A DNA stretch of 64,000 bases from an uncultured Candidatus Peregrinibacteria bacterium (GCA_903825315.1 CAIKAD010000001.1:310001-374000), one strand, 5' to 3'. Positions 38,262-46,905 are shown, counted from the first letter of the stretch. The notes: generated from the letters alone by a model not told the origin. Numbers and translations: made by a program.

Positions 38262-40148
38262 ATGCATATCAGGAACCAGCACTTGGCTCTTGTCCTCACC
38301 GGGCTCTCTCTTACGGGCGTGACCCTCGCATTCCAGGCGCGCAATATTCGCGCCCAACTACCCGTGAGTCAGGTACAGCTTGCGCAGCTGGTATTGTCCT
38401 CAAGCTCTTCCTCGGCGCAGTCTTCCATCCGGTCTTCTGTTTCCAGTCTTTGCGGAAATGGCGTGTTGAACACCGGGGAAGAATGTGATGAGGGGTTCCA
38501 GAACGGATCCAAAACTTGTTCTCTTGAATGCAAAATCCTGTTCTGCGGCGATGGTGTCATTTCTCCCCATCTGGGGGAAATGTGCGAACCGGAACGGCGG
38601 CAGGTGGTTGTAGAGGATCCTGTGACGGGCGAGCAGACGATGCAGGAGGAATTTGTGATGCCGACGTGTGGGTTGGGATGCACATTGCCCGTGTGCGGCA
38701 CAGACGGCAAGTGTGTGGGTGGTTGCAAACGGCAGTTCCTGCCACCTTGTCCATCTTCTTCATCCGCCGCGTCATCCCTGCATCCCGCAGCATCCGTATC
38801 GTCAGCTTCCACCGTCACACCTTCTTCTGCATCATCTTCCAGCAAGAAGTCTTCCTCTTCGAAAAAGTCCTCGTCAGCCACTTCCTCAAAAGGTCCTGCG
38901 TGCGGAAATGGCATTCAGGAGGCGGGGGAGCTCTGTGACGATGGAGCACGCAATTCCAATACAAAATCCGATGCTTGCCGTACGGATTGCACGCTCCCGA
39001 AGTGCGGGGATGGCATTAAGGATCGTAACGAGCAGTGTGACGACGGCAATCAGACGCAGGATGACTCTTGTACCAGCCGTTGCGAGTTTCCTCGATGCGG
39101 GGACGGTATACGGCAGATGAATGAAGGGTGTGACGACGGGAACCAGGTGGATGATGACAGCTGTTCCAATACGTGCCGGTTACCCAGCTGCGGGGACGGC
39201 ATTAAACAGACGGGGGAGGAATGTGATGACGGGAACATGGTTTCCGACGACGGCTGTACCGGCCTCTGTAAACTTCCGGCGTGTGGTGACAGCATTCTCC
39301 AAATGGGGGAGGAATGTGATGACGGTGCGCGCAATTCCAATGTCCGTTCCGATGCATGCCGGGCCAGCTGCCTTCTACCGAATTGTGGGGACGGTGTGAA
39401 GGACCGAGGCGAAGAGTGTGATGACGGTCAAAAGAATTCCGATGCGCGGCCGGATGGCTGCAGGAGCACGTGTGTTCCCGCTCATTGCGGTGACGGCGTG
39501 ATCGATAGAGGGGAGCAGTGCGACGATGGGAATCAAGTGGATGACGATTCCTGCACCAACAAGTGCGCGCTCCCGCACTGCGGGGATGGCATTGTGCAGC
39601 AAGGGGAGGATTGCGACGACGGCAACCAAGTGCAGACCGACGACTGCACCAATTCCTGCCGTTCACCGCGTTGTGGCGATGGTATTGTGCAACGTTTACT
39701 TGGGGAGGAATGCGACGACGGGAACGATGTGGACAATGACGTCTGCTCCAATAGCTGCAAATCCCCCCAATGCGGCGATGGTATAAAGCAAGCTAATGAG
39801 GAGTGTGACGAAGGCAACCGGAATTCCGATATACAACCGGATGCTTGTCGCACGAGTTGCAGGAATCCTGTCTGCGGGGACCGTGTGACGGACGTGGGGG
39901 AGGAGTGTGACGGCGGGGAACAATGCTCTTCCGCATGTACCAAAGTCATACCCACCGTGATGGCGTTCTTTTCCTCTACGGGGGTGATGTTCGTCCTGTC
40001 GGTGCTAGCGGGGATAGGTTTTGCATTGCTTGTGCTCCAGCGTAAGGCGATTTTCAGTCTTGTCAGGTCTCTTCGCAGAGGGGGCGGCTCTGCGAATATG
40101 GATGATATTCCGCTTTCGGATTTTGAGTATCCTGGGAGGAAATTGTAG
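38262..40148 (+). CDS. Cell-surface protein with 13 cysteine-rich (Myxococcus-type, DUF4215-like) repeats
   Basis: The product is 628 residues. It has an N-terminal signal sequence (LALVLTGLSLTGVTLAF), a serine linker, two N-terminal cysteine repeats, a long Ser/Lys/Ala-rich spacer (about 165-205), and then 11 tandem repeats of the form CGDGI...GEECDDGN...DDSC...C. Repeats alternate between a type of about 29 residues (DDGNQVDDDSC) and a longer type (DDGARNSN...SDACR). A C-terminal membrane helix (GVMFVLSVLAGIGFALLVL) and a basic cytoplasmic tail ending in DIPLSDFEYPGRKL follow. The Asp-rich loops suggest calcium binding and the cysteines disulfides. It is probably an adhesin or surface receptor exposed on the cell and anchored at its C-terminus. 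The stable repeats make recombination-driven length variation likely. Confidence 0.88.
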   Translation: MHIRNQHLALVLTGLSLTGVTLAFQARNIRAQLPVSQVQLAQLVLSSSSSSAQSSIRSSVSSLCGNGVLNTGEECDEGFQNGSKTCSLECKILFCGDGVISPHLGEMCEPERRQVVVEDPVTGEQTMQEEFVMPTCGLGCTLPVCGTDGKCVGGCKRQFLPPCPSSSSAASSLHPAASVSSASTVTPSSASSSSKKSSSSKKSSSATSSKGPACGNGIQEAGELCDDGARNSNTKSDACRTDCTLPKCGDGIKDRNEQCDDGNQTQDDSCTSRCEFPRCGDGIRQMNEGCDDGNQVDDDSCSNTCRLPSCGDGIKQTGEECDDGNMVSDDGCTGLCKLPACGDSILQMGEECDDGARNSNVRSDACRASCLLPNCGDGVKDRGEECDDGQKNSDARPDGCRSTCVPAHCGDGVIDRGEQCDDGNQVDDDSCTNKCALPHCGDGIVQQGEDCDDGNQVQTDDCTNSCRSPRCGDGIVQRLLGEECDDGNDVDNDVCSNSCKSPQCGDGIKQANEECDEGNRNSDIQPDACRTSCRNPVCGDRVTDVGEECDGGEQCSSACTKVIPTVMAFFSSTGVMFVLSVLAGIGFALLVLQRKAIFSLVRSLRRGGGSANMDDIPLSDFEYPGRKL

Positions 40149-40186
40149 TGGTCAGTGTATCGCAGTCATCGGTCAGTGCACGGTGA

Positions 40187-40516
40187 TCAGTGACGCGATG
40201 GTGGCATGGGAACAATGGGAAGGCTCAGGAGCGCTTTCCCCGTTAGCTTCACTGTGCCGCCTAGGACCTTTCCAACTGCGCCGAGCGTGGTCTTCATGAT
40301 GCTGCCGATCAGGACGGACGGAAGGCGCACGGACTCAAAGAGCGCGTTACCCATCATTTCTCCGGCAGTATTGCCCGCATTATTCCAAAGCCCAAGCTGC
40401 TGTTTGTAGGGGGGCGGCGTGAGAATGTGTTTTGTCGACGTCCAAAGCTCTGATGCGGTGGTCTTGAGTGCGCGTTCGGGGAGAGAGCCGTCTGTCTGAA
40501 CGGATTCGATGCTCAT
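40187..40516 (-). CDS. Small hypothetical protein, leaderless
   Basis: ATG 40516 gives 109 residues (MSIESVQTDGSLPERALKTT...). It is preferred over the upstream in-frame ATG at 40567 because a TGT-TATAAT element ends 7 bases before it. The middle has a mixed helical stretch (WNNAGNTAGEMMGNALFESV), and the C-terminal half is a Gly/Leu/Lys-rich amphipathic segment (IGSIMKTTLGAVGKVLGG) that could insert in a membrane. Divergent from the 846-residue effector-like gene; a co-regulated partner is possible. No family recognised. Confidence 0.6.
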   Translation of the reverse strand: MSIESVQTDGSLPERALKTTASELWTSTKHILTPPPYKQQLGLWNNAGNTAGEMMGNALFESVRLPSVLIGSIMKTTLGAVGKVLGGTVKLTGKALLSLPIVPMPPSRH

Positions 40517-40523
40517 CAATAGT

Positions 40524-40602
40524 ATTATAACACAAATAAATAGAAGTCGCACATCTACGTATATCACTAAAACTCCTCGAGATACTGCATTTCTGCTATA
40601 AT
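40524..40602. promoter_or_regulatory. Divergent pair of extended -10 promoters
   Basis: Minus strand: TGT-TATAAT (40524-40529), 7 bases before ATG 40516. Plus strand: TGC-TATAAT (40597-40602), 3 bases before ATG 40606 and 6 before ATG 40609. Both transcripts are predicted to be leaderless. Confidence 0.65.
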
Positions 40603-40605
40603 TCT

Positions 40606-43146
40606 ATGATGTCCGTTGAACAAACTTCTCAACCGGATAACGTCTCCCGGAATGCGCCGGAAGCGCACGAGCAGGAGTCGTCTTCATCCATGGATCCGCG
40701 AAAGGAAGCACAGCTACGCATCGCGAAGATCGATGTGGCTGCGAAGAAGTACCAGGGCGAACGGGATGCCATCCTTGCCACTCCAGGCCGTCTGCAATCC
40801 GGTGATGGTGCGGGGGATCTGGCAGAAAAGAAAGACATGTTCCGCGAGAACTTCCGTTTCGTGCGGGAAGACACCGAAACGGTTTTGCAGCGCAGAATCG
40901 CTTCTGCGCGGAAGGGTGTTGAGGAAGCGCGGACAGAATACCAGCAAGGTTCCTGGGGGAAGCGCTTCAGCTCCCTGTTCACGCTCGGGGGATTCGTGAA
41001 GCCATCGATCAATGATGCGATTGCGGAAACCATCCGGCAACAGGATGAGGCGCTGCGGGGGCTCATCACTTTACAGGAAAAGCTACATGGCATCGGTGAC
41101 CGCGCGGATGTGGCGGCAGTTGATCAGCTCAAAGCGGTGCGCCGCTCCCTCGGACTCCCGGAGTTGCCCATAGACCTCCAGGCGAGTTACGACGCCTTGG
41201 AAGAGGACAGCAAGCGGGGAATAAGGGGGCGAGACCGTTCCCTGGAAGTAGATTGGAACGCTATCAACGCACAGCTTGCTGCAACGGACAATTTTTTGGG
41301 TTGGGTGGAATCGGGCATCAGTGCCGTGGATACCGGCATGTCCATTGCGACGGGATTCGTTCCCGGCGGCGCGGAAGTGTATGCCCTCACTCATTCCATG
41401 ACGGACATTGCTACGGGCATAAAGTCGCCGAAGGAAGCATTGATGGAAGTAGGCTTTACCGTTCTTACGGCGCACGTGGGTGGAAAGGTGATGCAGGGGA
41501 AGATGGGCAAGGCTCTCACGGAGAAGATCGCGGCATGGGCGGAAAAGAACGCTGTTGCCTTCGTCAAGAATCCCAAGCTTGCCGCGCGTCTCGCGGGAGC
41601 CGTGGCAGGTGCGGGATCTGGCGGTGCGGGAGGCGCGGTAATTGGGGGCGGTTCAGCAGCAGCGCAGGAGACGTGGAACGTGGCGACCGGAAAGAAATCC
41701 ACGGGAGAAGGGTTGCGGGATGTTGCCAAGGCAACGGTGACAAGCGCCGCGATGGGCGCGGGGATGGGCGCGGCGGGAGGAGTAACAGGGCTCAATCAAA
41801 AGATCCATGAGCAATTCAAGGATGAGAAGGCGTACCAGGGGATCAACAAGTGGTTGTATGCGCAGGGGGTAGAAACTCCACTTGCAGCAAAGCAATCTCC
41901 TTCTCCCGAAGAAGTCAGGCACCTCAAGGACTTCCTCAAATCCAATCCGGTTGATGATGCGAGCCGCCTGCTTATCGCCGAAAAACTCTTGGGTAGCCCC
42001 CTCAACGAACGGCAGCAGAAAGCCCTTCTTGAAGCACACGGCAAGCCTGGCGGCATCGATGAAGGAGATGTGGGCAAGAACACCGTAAAAGGCCTCGCAC
42101 TCATGCGCGACGGTGTCTTTACCCGCGAGCAGGCACAGATGTTGATGGATGCGGGGTTGGCGGGCTTACCATCTCCTGAGTCTTCTACGAGAGTGCAGAA
42201 TGCCATGCACGTTCTGCATGAACGATCGGCGCAATCACGGTTGTACACCATGGCAGAAGTGCAGGCTGCGCGGAGTGAGCAAACGATTGAGAATAACTGG
42301 GCCGTGATGAAGCGGTTCGGAAAATTCAAATGGTCGTATACCATCGATGGGAAGACAGTTAGTCTCCATGGCTTCGACAGGTTTGATCGCATGTACACAC
42401 CGGAGGAGGAACATCTGCTGGTGAATGCGCTCTTGATGCAGGTGAAGGGCGCGGAACGATTTGGCCTAGATTCGAGCATGGTGCGCAATAGTCTTGTGCC
42501 GGGAACGCCGGGATCCGGTTGGTTGATGGAAGCCATGAGCCCGGAGATTGATATGCATAGCATGCATGCAGTCGCGGAACGTCTGCGAAAGTCCGGATTG
42601 AATGAGAAGCAGGTCTGTACGGAACTGGCGGGACAGATTCTCCATGAGTCGTTCCATGATCCCGATTCCCGGATCAGTGGGACCAACCTCTACGGAAAAC
42701 GATCCGCGTATGGTGAAATTACCAGCGTTACCGGCCAGACGGCGTACTACATTCTTGAGCGTTTTGATGTGCGACACTCAGCTTATAATCCCCGAGATTG
42801 CGTTGCCGGGAGGGAGGGAATGCAAAAGTCCGCGAAAGACGTTAAGCGCGATTATGACCGGGCGACGGCGATCGCAGGAGAACTGATTTGGACGAGGCTT
42901 CTGAAGGCGTTCCCGATGTATGCGGAGAATCTTGGGGACCTCGATCCGCTGAGCGCCGCTCAGGCGCTCCGGAACCGGATTCCGCCGGAACGGGAAGATG
43001 CTGTAGTCGCGGTGCTTAAAAATGCCATCGCGGATTCTACGGATCCCGAAAAGATCAGTGCGGCCGCACGGGATATTCAGGAGGGCAGGGTTCAGAAGCC
43101 CCGCTTGCCAAACTCGCCGCCTCCGCCGCCGAAGAAAGCCGGGTGA
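40606..43146 (+). CDS. 846-residue effector-like protein with glycine-rich pore region and HExxH motif
   Basis: No family is assigned with certainty. The start is one of two adjacent ATGs (40606/40609); the second coincides with the predicted transcription start. Residues 1-190 are charged and helical. Residues 235-300 (GWVESGISAVDTGMSIATGF..., TGIKSPKEALMEVGF) resemble the pre-toxin linker regions of polymorphic toxins. Residues 315-405 are extremely Gly/Ala-rich (AGAVAGAGSGGAGGAVIGGG) and could insert in a membrane. The C-terminal part contains LHESFHD (His680, Glu681, His684), a zinc-metalloprotease HExxH motif. The protein ends in a proline stretch. There is no signal peptide. It may be a secreted or contact-delivered metallopeptidase, or a scaffold in which the motif is fortuitous. 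tsf is convergent, 5 bases away. Confidence 0.75.
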   Translation: MMSVEQTSQPDNVSRNAPEAHEQESSSSMDPRKEAQLRIAKIDVAAKKYQGERDAILATPGRLQSGDGAGDLAEKKDMFRENFRFVREDTETVLQRRIASARKGVEEARTEYQQGSWGKRFSSLFTLGGFVKPSINDAIAETIRQQDEALRGLITLQEKLHGIGDRADVAAVDQLKAVRRSLGLPELPIDLQASYDALEEDSKRGIRGRDRSLEVDWNAINAQLAATDNFLGWVESGISAVDTGMSIATGFVPGGAEVYALTHSMTDIATGIKSPKEALMEVGFTVLTAHVGGKVMQGKMGKALTEKIAAWAEKNAVAFVKNPKLAARLAGAVAGAGSGGAGGAVIGGGSAAAQETWNVATGKKSTGEGLRDVAKATVTSAAMGAGMGAAGGVTGLNQKIHEQFKDEKAYQGINKWLYAQGVETPLAAKQSPSPEEVRHLKDFLKSNPVDDASRLLIAEKLLGSPLNERQQKALLEAHGKPGGIDEGDVGKNTVKGLALMRDGVFTREQAQMLMDAGLAGLPSPESSTRVQNAMHVLHERSAQSRLYTMAEVQAARSEQTIENNWAVMKRFGKFKWSYTIDGKTVSLHGFDRFDRMYTPEEEHLLVNALLMQVKGAERFGLDSSMVRNSLVPGTPGSGWLMEAMSPEIDMHSMHAVAERLRKSGLNEKQVCTELAGQILHESFHDPDSRISGTNLYGKRSAYGEITSVTGQTAYYILERFDVRHSAYNPRDCVAGREGMQKSAKDVKRDYDRATAIAGELIWTRLLKAFPMYAENLGDLDPLSAAQALRNRIPPEREDAVVAVLKNAIADSTDPEKISAAARDIQEGRVQKPRLPNSPPPPPKKAG

Positions 43147-43151
43147 TATCT

Positions 43152-43928
43152 TTAAATTACCACCCGCACGTAGCTCTCCACCTTCGCGCCGTTGAGGTGC
43201 TTTTCCACGGCGATGTTCTGGTCCTTGACGAAGGGTTGTTTGACGAGCGCGTTTTCCTCGCGGAACTTCTTCTCCTTGCCCAGCATGATCTTTTCGAGGA
43301 TCGCTTCGGGCTTCTTCTCATTCTTGAGTTGCTCCTTCCAGATCTCGCGCTCCTTTTCCAGAACGTCAGCCGGCACGTCTTCCGGGTAGACGTAAGACGG
43401 ATTCATAGCCGCGGCGTGCATGGCGACGTCTTTGGCGATGGCGCTCGTGCCGGACTGGTTGAGCCCTATGATGACGGCGATCTTGCGGTTACTGTGCACG
43501 TAACTGCCCACCGCGGGGGCGGACACTTCCTGCATTTCACCCAGTGTGATGTTCTCGCCGAGCTTTTGTACGAACTCGGGCATCTGTTTCTCGGTGGCCG
43601 TCTTGGTGGCGTCCATCCCCTTGTCGAGGAGCATCTTGGCAACGGAGTCGCCGAGGGCGACGAACTCCGGATTGCGTGCCACAAAGTCCGTTTCGCACTT
43701 AAGGGAGATAAGGGCTGCTTTGTCCTCGCTCTGGGCGACGAATAATGCACCTTCATTCTGTGTGCGGTCAGCTTTCTTTACTGCCTGTGCGATGCCGCGC
43801 TTGCGGAGGATCTCGATGGCTTTCTCTTGGTCCCCCTGCGCCTCATCGAGTGCCTCTTTGCAGGCCATCATGGAGACGCCGGTGATGGCGCGGAGCTTGG
43901 CGACGTCGGCGGCGGTTATCGGGCTCAT
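43152..43928 (-). CDS. tsf: Elongation factor Ts
   Basis: EF-Ts exchanges GDP for GTP on EF-Tu. ATG 43928 gives 258 residues with the UBA-like N-terminus (AADVAKLRAITGVSMMACKE), the TDFVARN signature of EF-Ts (KCETDFVARNPEFVALGDSV), and the C-terminal HLNGAKVESYVRVVI. It follows rpsB on the same strand, the usual bacterial order. The 127-base spacer contains an inverted repeat instead of the usual short gap. The frame is open upstream but reads through that repeat. Confidence 0.95.
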   Translation of the reverse strand: MSPITAADVAKLRAITGVSMMACKEALDEAQGDQEKAIEILRKRGIAQAVKKADRTQNEGALFVAQSEDKAALISLKCETDFVARNPEFVALGDSVAKMLLDKGMDATKTATEKQMPEFVQKLGENITLGEMQEVSAPAVGSYVHSNRKIAVIIGLNQSGTSAIAKDVAMHAAAMNPSYVYPEDVPADVLEKEREIWKEQLKNEKKPEAILEKIMLGKEKKFREENALVKQPFVKDQNIAVEKHLNGAKVESYVRVVI

Positions 43929-43974
43929 ACTGTTGGTGGGAATGGGATGGAGGAAGTATATCGTAGAAGGAACG

Positions 43975-44051
43975 ATCGTTTCTCGTTTTTCGTTTTTCGA
44001 TTCCTGCTTCGGCGTTCCAATCGAAAAACGAGAAATGGTCGAGAAACGAGA
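43975..44051. repeat. CGAGAAA/TTTCTCG inverted repeat between rpsB and tsf
   Basis: The left arm (TTTCTCGTTTTTCG, TTTTTCGATT) is mirrored by the right arm (AATCGAAAAACGAGAAA, GTCGAGAAACGAGAAAAA). The arms can form a long stem around a CCTGCTTCGGCG loop. In the rpsB-tsf transcript it could reduce read-through or protect the mRNA. Confidence 0.7.
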
Positions 44052-44055
44052 AAAA

Positions 44056-44832
44056 TTACGCTTGTTTCTCGCGCATCTCGGAGACGAGCGCGGCGTCCGG
44101 AGCGGAAGTCTTTCGCGCCAATTCGTCAACGTTGCCTGCGACGTGCGCCTTCTTGGGAGCAACATCTGCGAGTTCGGTTTCGACGATCTGGAGGATGAGA
44201 GCGATGGATTTGACGGCATCATCATTGCCGGGGACGAAGGTGGCAAAGAGATCCGGGTCGGCATTGGAATCGCACACGCCGTACACGGGTATCTTGAGCT
44301 TGGCTGCCTCGAGAACGGCCACACGGTCGCGCACGGCATCCAGAATGAAGACGGCGTCCGGCAGTCCCGTCATGCGCGCCACACCTGCGAGGGCGGTATC
44401 GAGCTTGGCGAGTTTCTTGCGCAGGGCCATTTGCTCTTTTTTGGTGTACTTCTCCACCTCGCCTGTCTGGAACGACCGTTGTAGGTCCAGGTAGTACTTG
44501 AGGCGGCGCTTGATCGTGGGCCAGTTGGTGAGGAGTCCCGGGATCCACTTCTTGGTCACCATGGGCTGGTTGAGGACACTCGCCAGGTGCTCGATGAAAG
44601 GGATGCTCTGCTGTTTGGTGGAGACGAAGAGAATACTCTTTCCCTCGGTCTGCAGCTTTTTGAGCGCGTCGCACATCTTTTCCAGATGCTTGCGCGTTTG
44701 CGTCAGGTCGAAGATGTGGATGCCCTTGCGGGTACCAAAGAGGTACGGCTTCATCTTGGGATTCCACTTCTCCTTGCGGTGGCCAAAGTGGACGGCGCTG
44801 AGCAACAGGTCTTTTTCGGACGGGATCGGCAT
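44056..44832 (-). CDS. rpsB: 30S ribosomal protein S2
   Basis: ATG 44832 gives 258 residues with the S2 signatures: LLSAVHFGHRKEKWNPKMKP, FGTRKGIHIFDL, ILFVSTKQQ, KKWIPGLLTNW and IPVYGVCDSNADPDLF. The last block corresponds to the canonical IPVIAIVDTNCDP, with Val-Cys-Asp-Ser-Asn. A promoter and a leader of about 150 bases lie upstream. In other bacteria S2 represses its own operon by binding its leader; a hairpin at 44857-44873 is a possible site. Confidence 0.96.
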   Translation of the reverse strand: MPIPSEKDLLLSAVHFGHRKEKWNPKMKPYLFGTRKGIHIFDLTQTRKHLEKMCDALKKLQTEGKSILFVSTKQQSIPFIEHLASVLNQPMVTKKWIPGLLTNWPTIKRRLKYYLDLQRSFQTGEVEKYTKKEQMALRKKLAKLDTALAGVARMTGLPDAVFILDAVRDRVAVLEAAKLKIPVYGVCDSNADPDLFATFVPGNDDAVKSIALILQIVETELADVAPKKAHVAGNVDELARKTSAPDAALVSEMREKQA

Positions 44833-44856
44833 GATCGAGGGGTTAAAAGATGGAAA

Positions 44857-44873
44857 GCGGATCAGGGATCCGC
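44857..44873 (-). promoter_or_regulatory. rpsB leader hairpin
   Basis: A perfect 7-bp stem (GCGGATC / GATCCGC, 3-base loop) lies 25 bases upstream of the rpsB ATG inside the predicted leader. Confidence 0.45.
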
Positions 44874-44986
44874 AGGACACACATGGTGGGAAAAATCCTT
44901 GGGGCTTGGTCCCGACGTCTTCTCGCTCGTTCGCGCAGGTGTCCTTACGGACCAGGATCGCGGCGATCAGTCGGAATTGCTGAGTA

Positions 44987-45015
44987 GTTATAGATGAAAA
45001 CCCTTCTTGACGCAA
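44987..45015 (-). promoter_or_regulatory. rpsB-tsf promoter
   Basis: Read on the minus strand: TTGCGT-N17-TATAAC. Transcription would start near 44980 and give a leader of about 150 bases. The rest of the spacer to glyS (45016-45216) shows no gene. Confidence 0.6.
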
Positions 45016-45216
45016 TGGATTCTTGCATAACAGGAGAAGAACCGCGTGATCATCAAACGTGAATTATGGCTTCCACAAGCGATAAACCATATTCACTCAA
45101 TAGTAGCTTTCCTTGAATATCCTGGAAGGATGGAAGAAAAGTTGGTATGCATCTGGGCGTCAGAGTGGAGCAATGACTGTGGTGTTCGGATTCACATGCT
45201 CGACGTGGTGACGAGA

Positions 45217-46623
45217 TTAACGGCTTGAAGATTTCAGATGGTTGATCAAAGCATCGATCGTCATCCGTTCCTGCTTGAGGGTATCGCGATCACGGATCGT
45301 CACCGTATCTTTTTCTCCCTGCTTCTCGTCCTCGCCGAGCGTGCCGAAGTCCACCGTGATGGCGTGCGGCGTGCCGATTTCGTCCTGGCGGCGGTAGCGT
45401 TTGCCAATCGATCCCGTCACATCGAAGTCGCAGACCAGGTTCGTTTCTTTGAGGATGGTGCGGTAAATGTCCTTCGCTTTGCCGATGAGATGTTCCTTCT
45501 TGGAGAGCGGCAGTACGGCGAGGTCGTACGGCGCGAGACGCGGATCGAACTTCATCACGGTCCGGTCCTCTCCGTTCGGCAGTTTCTCTTCCGTGTAGGC
45601 TTCGAGGAGGAAGGTAAGCACCGTGCGGTCGCAGCCGAAGCTTGGCTCCACCACGTAGGGCAAAAACTTCTTGGTCGCATCGTCGGGATCGGTGAACTTT
45701 AAATCCTGCCCGCTGGCCTTTTCGTGCTGTGAAAGATCGTAGTCGCTGCGGTTAGCGAGGCCAAAGAGTTCGCCCCAGCCCCACGGGAATTTGTATTCGA
45801 TATCGATGGTGCGCGAGCTGTAGAAGGCGAGTTCCTCCTTGGCGTGCTCGCGGATGCGGAGGTTGTTCTGGGTGATGCCCAGACCCATGTACCAGTCCCA
45901 CACGGTCTGTTTCCACTCCTCAAACGCGGTAGCGTCCTTCCCCGGCTCCACGAAGTACTCGATTTCCATCTGCTCAAATTCGCGCGTGCGAAACGTGAAG
46001 TTCCCCGGCGTGATTTCGTTACGGAACGCCTTGCCAACCTGTGCCACGCCAAAGGGCAGGCGCATCCGCATGGTGTCGACCAGGTTCTTGAAATTGACGA
46101 AGATACCCTGCGCGGTTTCGGGGCGGAGGTAGACGAGGGCAGCTTCATCTTCGATCACGCCCTGGTGCGTCTGGAACATCATGTTGAATTTCTTCGCGGT
46201 AGCCCAGTTCACCTTGCCGCACGTGGGGCAGGGGATTTTTTCCGCCATGAGCATGGGTTGGATCTGGTCGAGCGAGAGGACGGTCACTGCTTCGACGCCA
46301 AGCTTCTCTTCCAGCAGTTTGTCGCCGCGGAAACGCGCCTTGCAGTTTTTGCAGTCGACGAGTGGGTCGTTGAAGTTCTTCACATGACCGCTCGCCTCCC
46401 ACACTCTGGGGTTCATGAGGATCGATGCGTCGAGCCCCACCATGTCGTCGCGTTTGTGGACGAAGGAGTTCCACCACTGGCGCTTGACGCGGTTTTTGAG
46501 TTCCGTTCCCAGCGGGCCGTAGTCCCAGGTGTTTGCCAGCCCTCCGTAAATCTCCGAACCCGGAAAAATGAAGCCCCGGCGTTTGCAGAGGGAGACGAGC
46601 TGGTCGAGGGAGGTGGCAGGCAT
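45217..46623 (-). CDS. glyS: Glycyl-tRNA synthetase (class II, alpha2 type)
   Basis: The enzyme charges tRNA-Gly. ATG 46623 gives 468 residues, the single-chain homodimeric form of Gram-positives, archaea and eukaryotes, not the separate alpha/beta chains of many Gram-negatives. Motif 1 region: GFIFPGSEIYGGLANTWDYG. A zinc-like insert has CKNCKARF and CPTCGKVNW. Motif 2: GKAFRNEITPGNFTFRTREF, then EQMEIEYF. Motif 3: PSFGCDRTVLTFLLEAY. The anticodon-binding domain is at the C-terminus (LAPYDLAVLPLSKKEHLI..., IRDRDTLKQERM). It lies upstream of the rpsB-tsf cluster, on the same strand. Confidence 0.96.
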   Translation of the reverse strand: MPATSLDQLVSLCKRRGFIFPGSEIYGGLANTWDYGPLGTELKNRVKRQWWNSFVHKRDDMVGLDASILMNPRVWEASGHVKNFNDPLVDCKNCKARFRGDKLLEEKLGVEAVTVLSLDQIQPMLMAEKIPCPTCGKVNWATAKKFNMMFQTHQGVIEDEAALVYLRPETAQGIFVNFKNLVDTMRMRLPFGVAQVGKAFRNEITPGNFTFRTREFEQMEIEYFVEPGKDATAFEEWKQTVWDWYMGLGITQNNLRIREHAKEELAFYSSRTIDIEYKFPWGWGELFGLANRSDYDLSQHEKASGQDLKFTDPDDATKKFLPYVVEPSFGCDRTVLTFLLEAYTEEKLPNGEDRTVMKFDPRLAPYDLAVLPLSKKEHLIGKAKDIYRTILKETNLVCDFDVTGSIGKRYRRQDEIGTPHAITVDFGTLGEDEKQGEKDTVTIRDRDTLKQERMTIDALINHLKSSSR

Positions 46624-46884
46624 CGGCGGCGAGCGTACCACACGCTGTAGAAGCCACCAAACGAGCGTACCGCAAACGAATATGGTTCCCGTGTCCTGCT
46701 GGAACCTGGTCCGTGTTCTTGTGTGGTACTGTGTCGTCAGGATCGAGATTGGGAGATGCTGATCAGGAGCATTTAGGTGTCAATATAATCCATATATCGC
46801 CCGAATGGCTTGAAAAACCAGGGTGACGCGGTGAGCCTTAAAAACATTGCAAAAACATAGATTTTCAAAGAAAGCAAACTATGG

Positions 46885-46890
46885 TATAAT
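46885..46890 (+). promoter_or_regulatory. -10 element of the prsW-like gene
   Basis: TATAAT ends 15 bases before ATG 46906, with a weak TTTTCA -35 at 17 bases. The predicted leader is about 9 bases. The rest of the 282-base spacer back to glyS shows no gene. Confidence 0.55.
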
Positions 46891-46905
46891 AATTTTAACA
46901 CACAC

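Noticed and set aside
38800..40000. DNA minisatellite as a non-coding feature
   Set aside because: The DNA repetition is fully explained by the protein's CGDG/ECDDG repeats in one intact reading frame.
45046..45228. Small plus-strand frame between rpsB and glyS
   Set aside because: GTG start without ribosome binding site, overlaps the glyS end, no similarity to any protein.
46624..46905. T-box leader for glycyl-tRNA synthetase
   Set aside because: The spacer has a short GCGGTAC-like piece on the minus strand but no T-box core sequence (GGTGGNACC context) or terminator hairpin.
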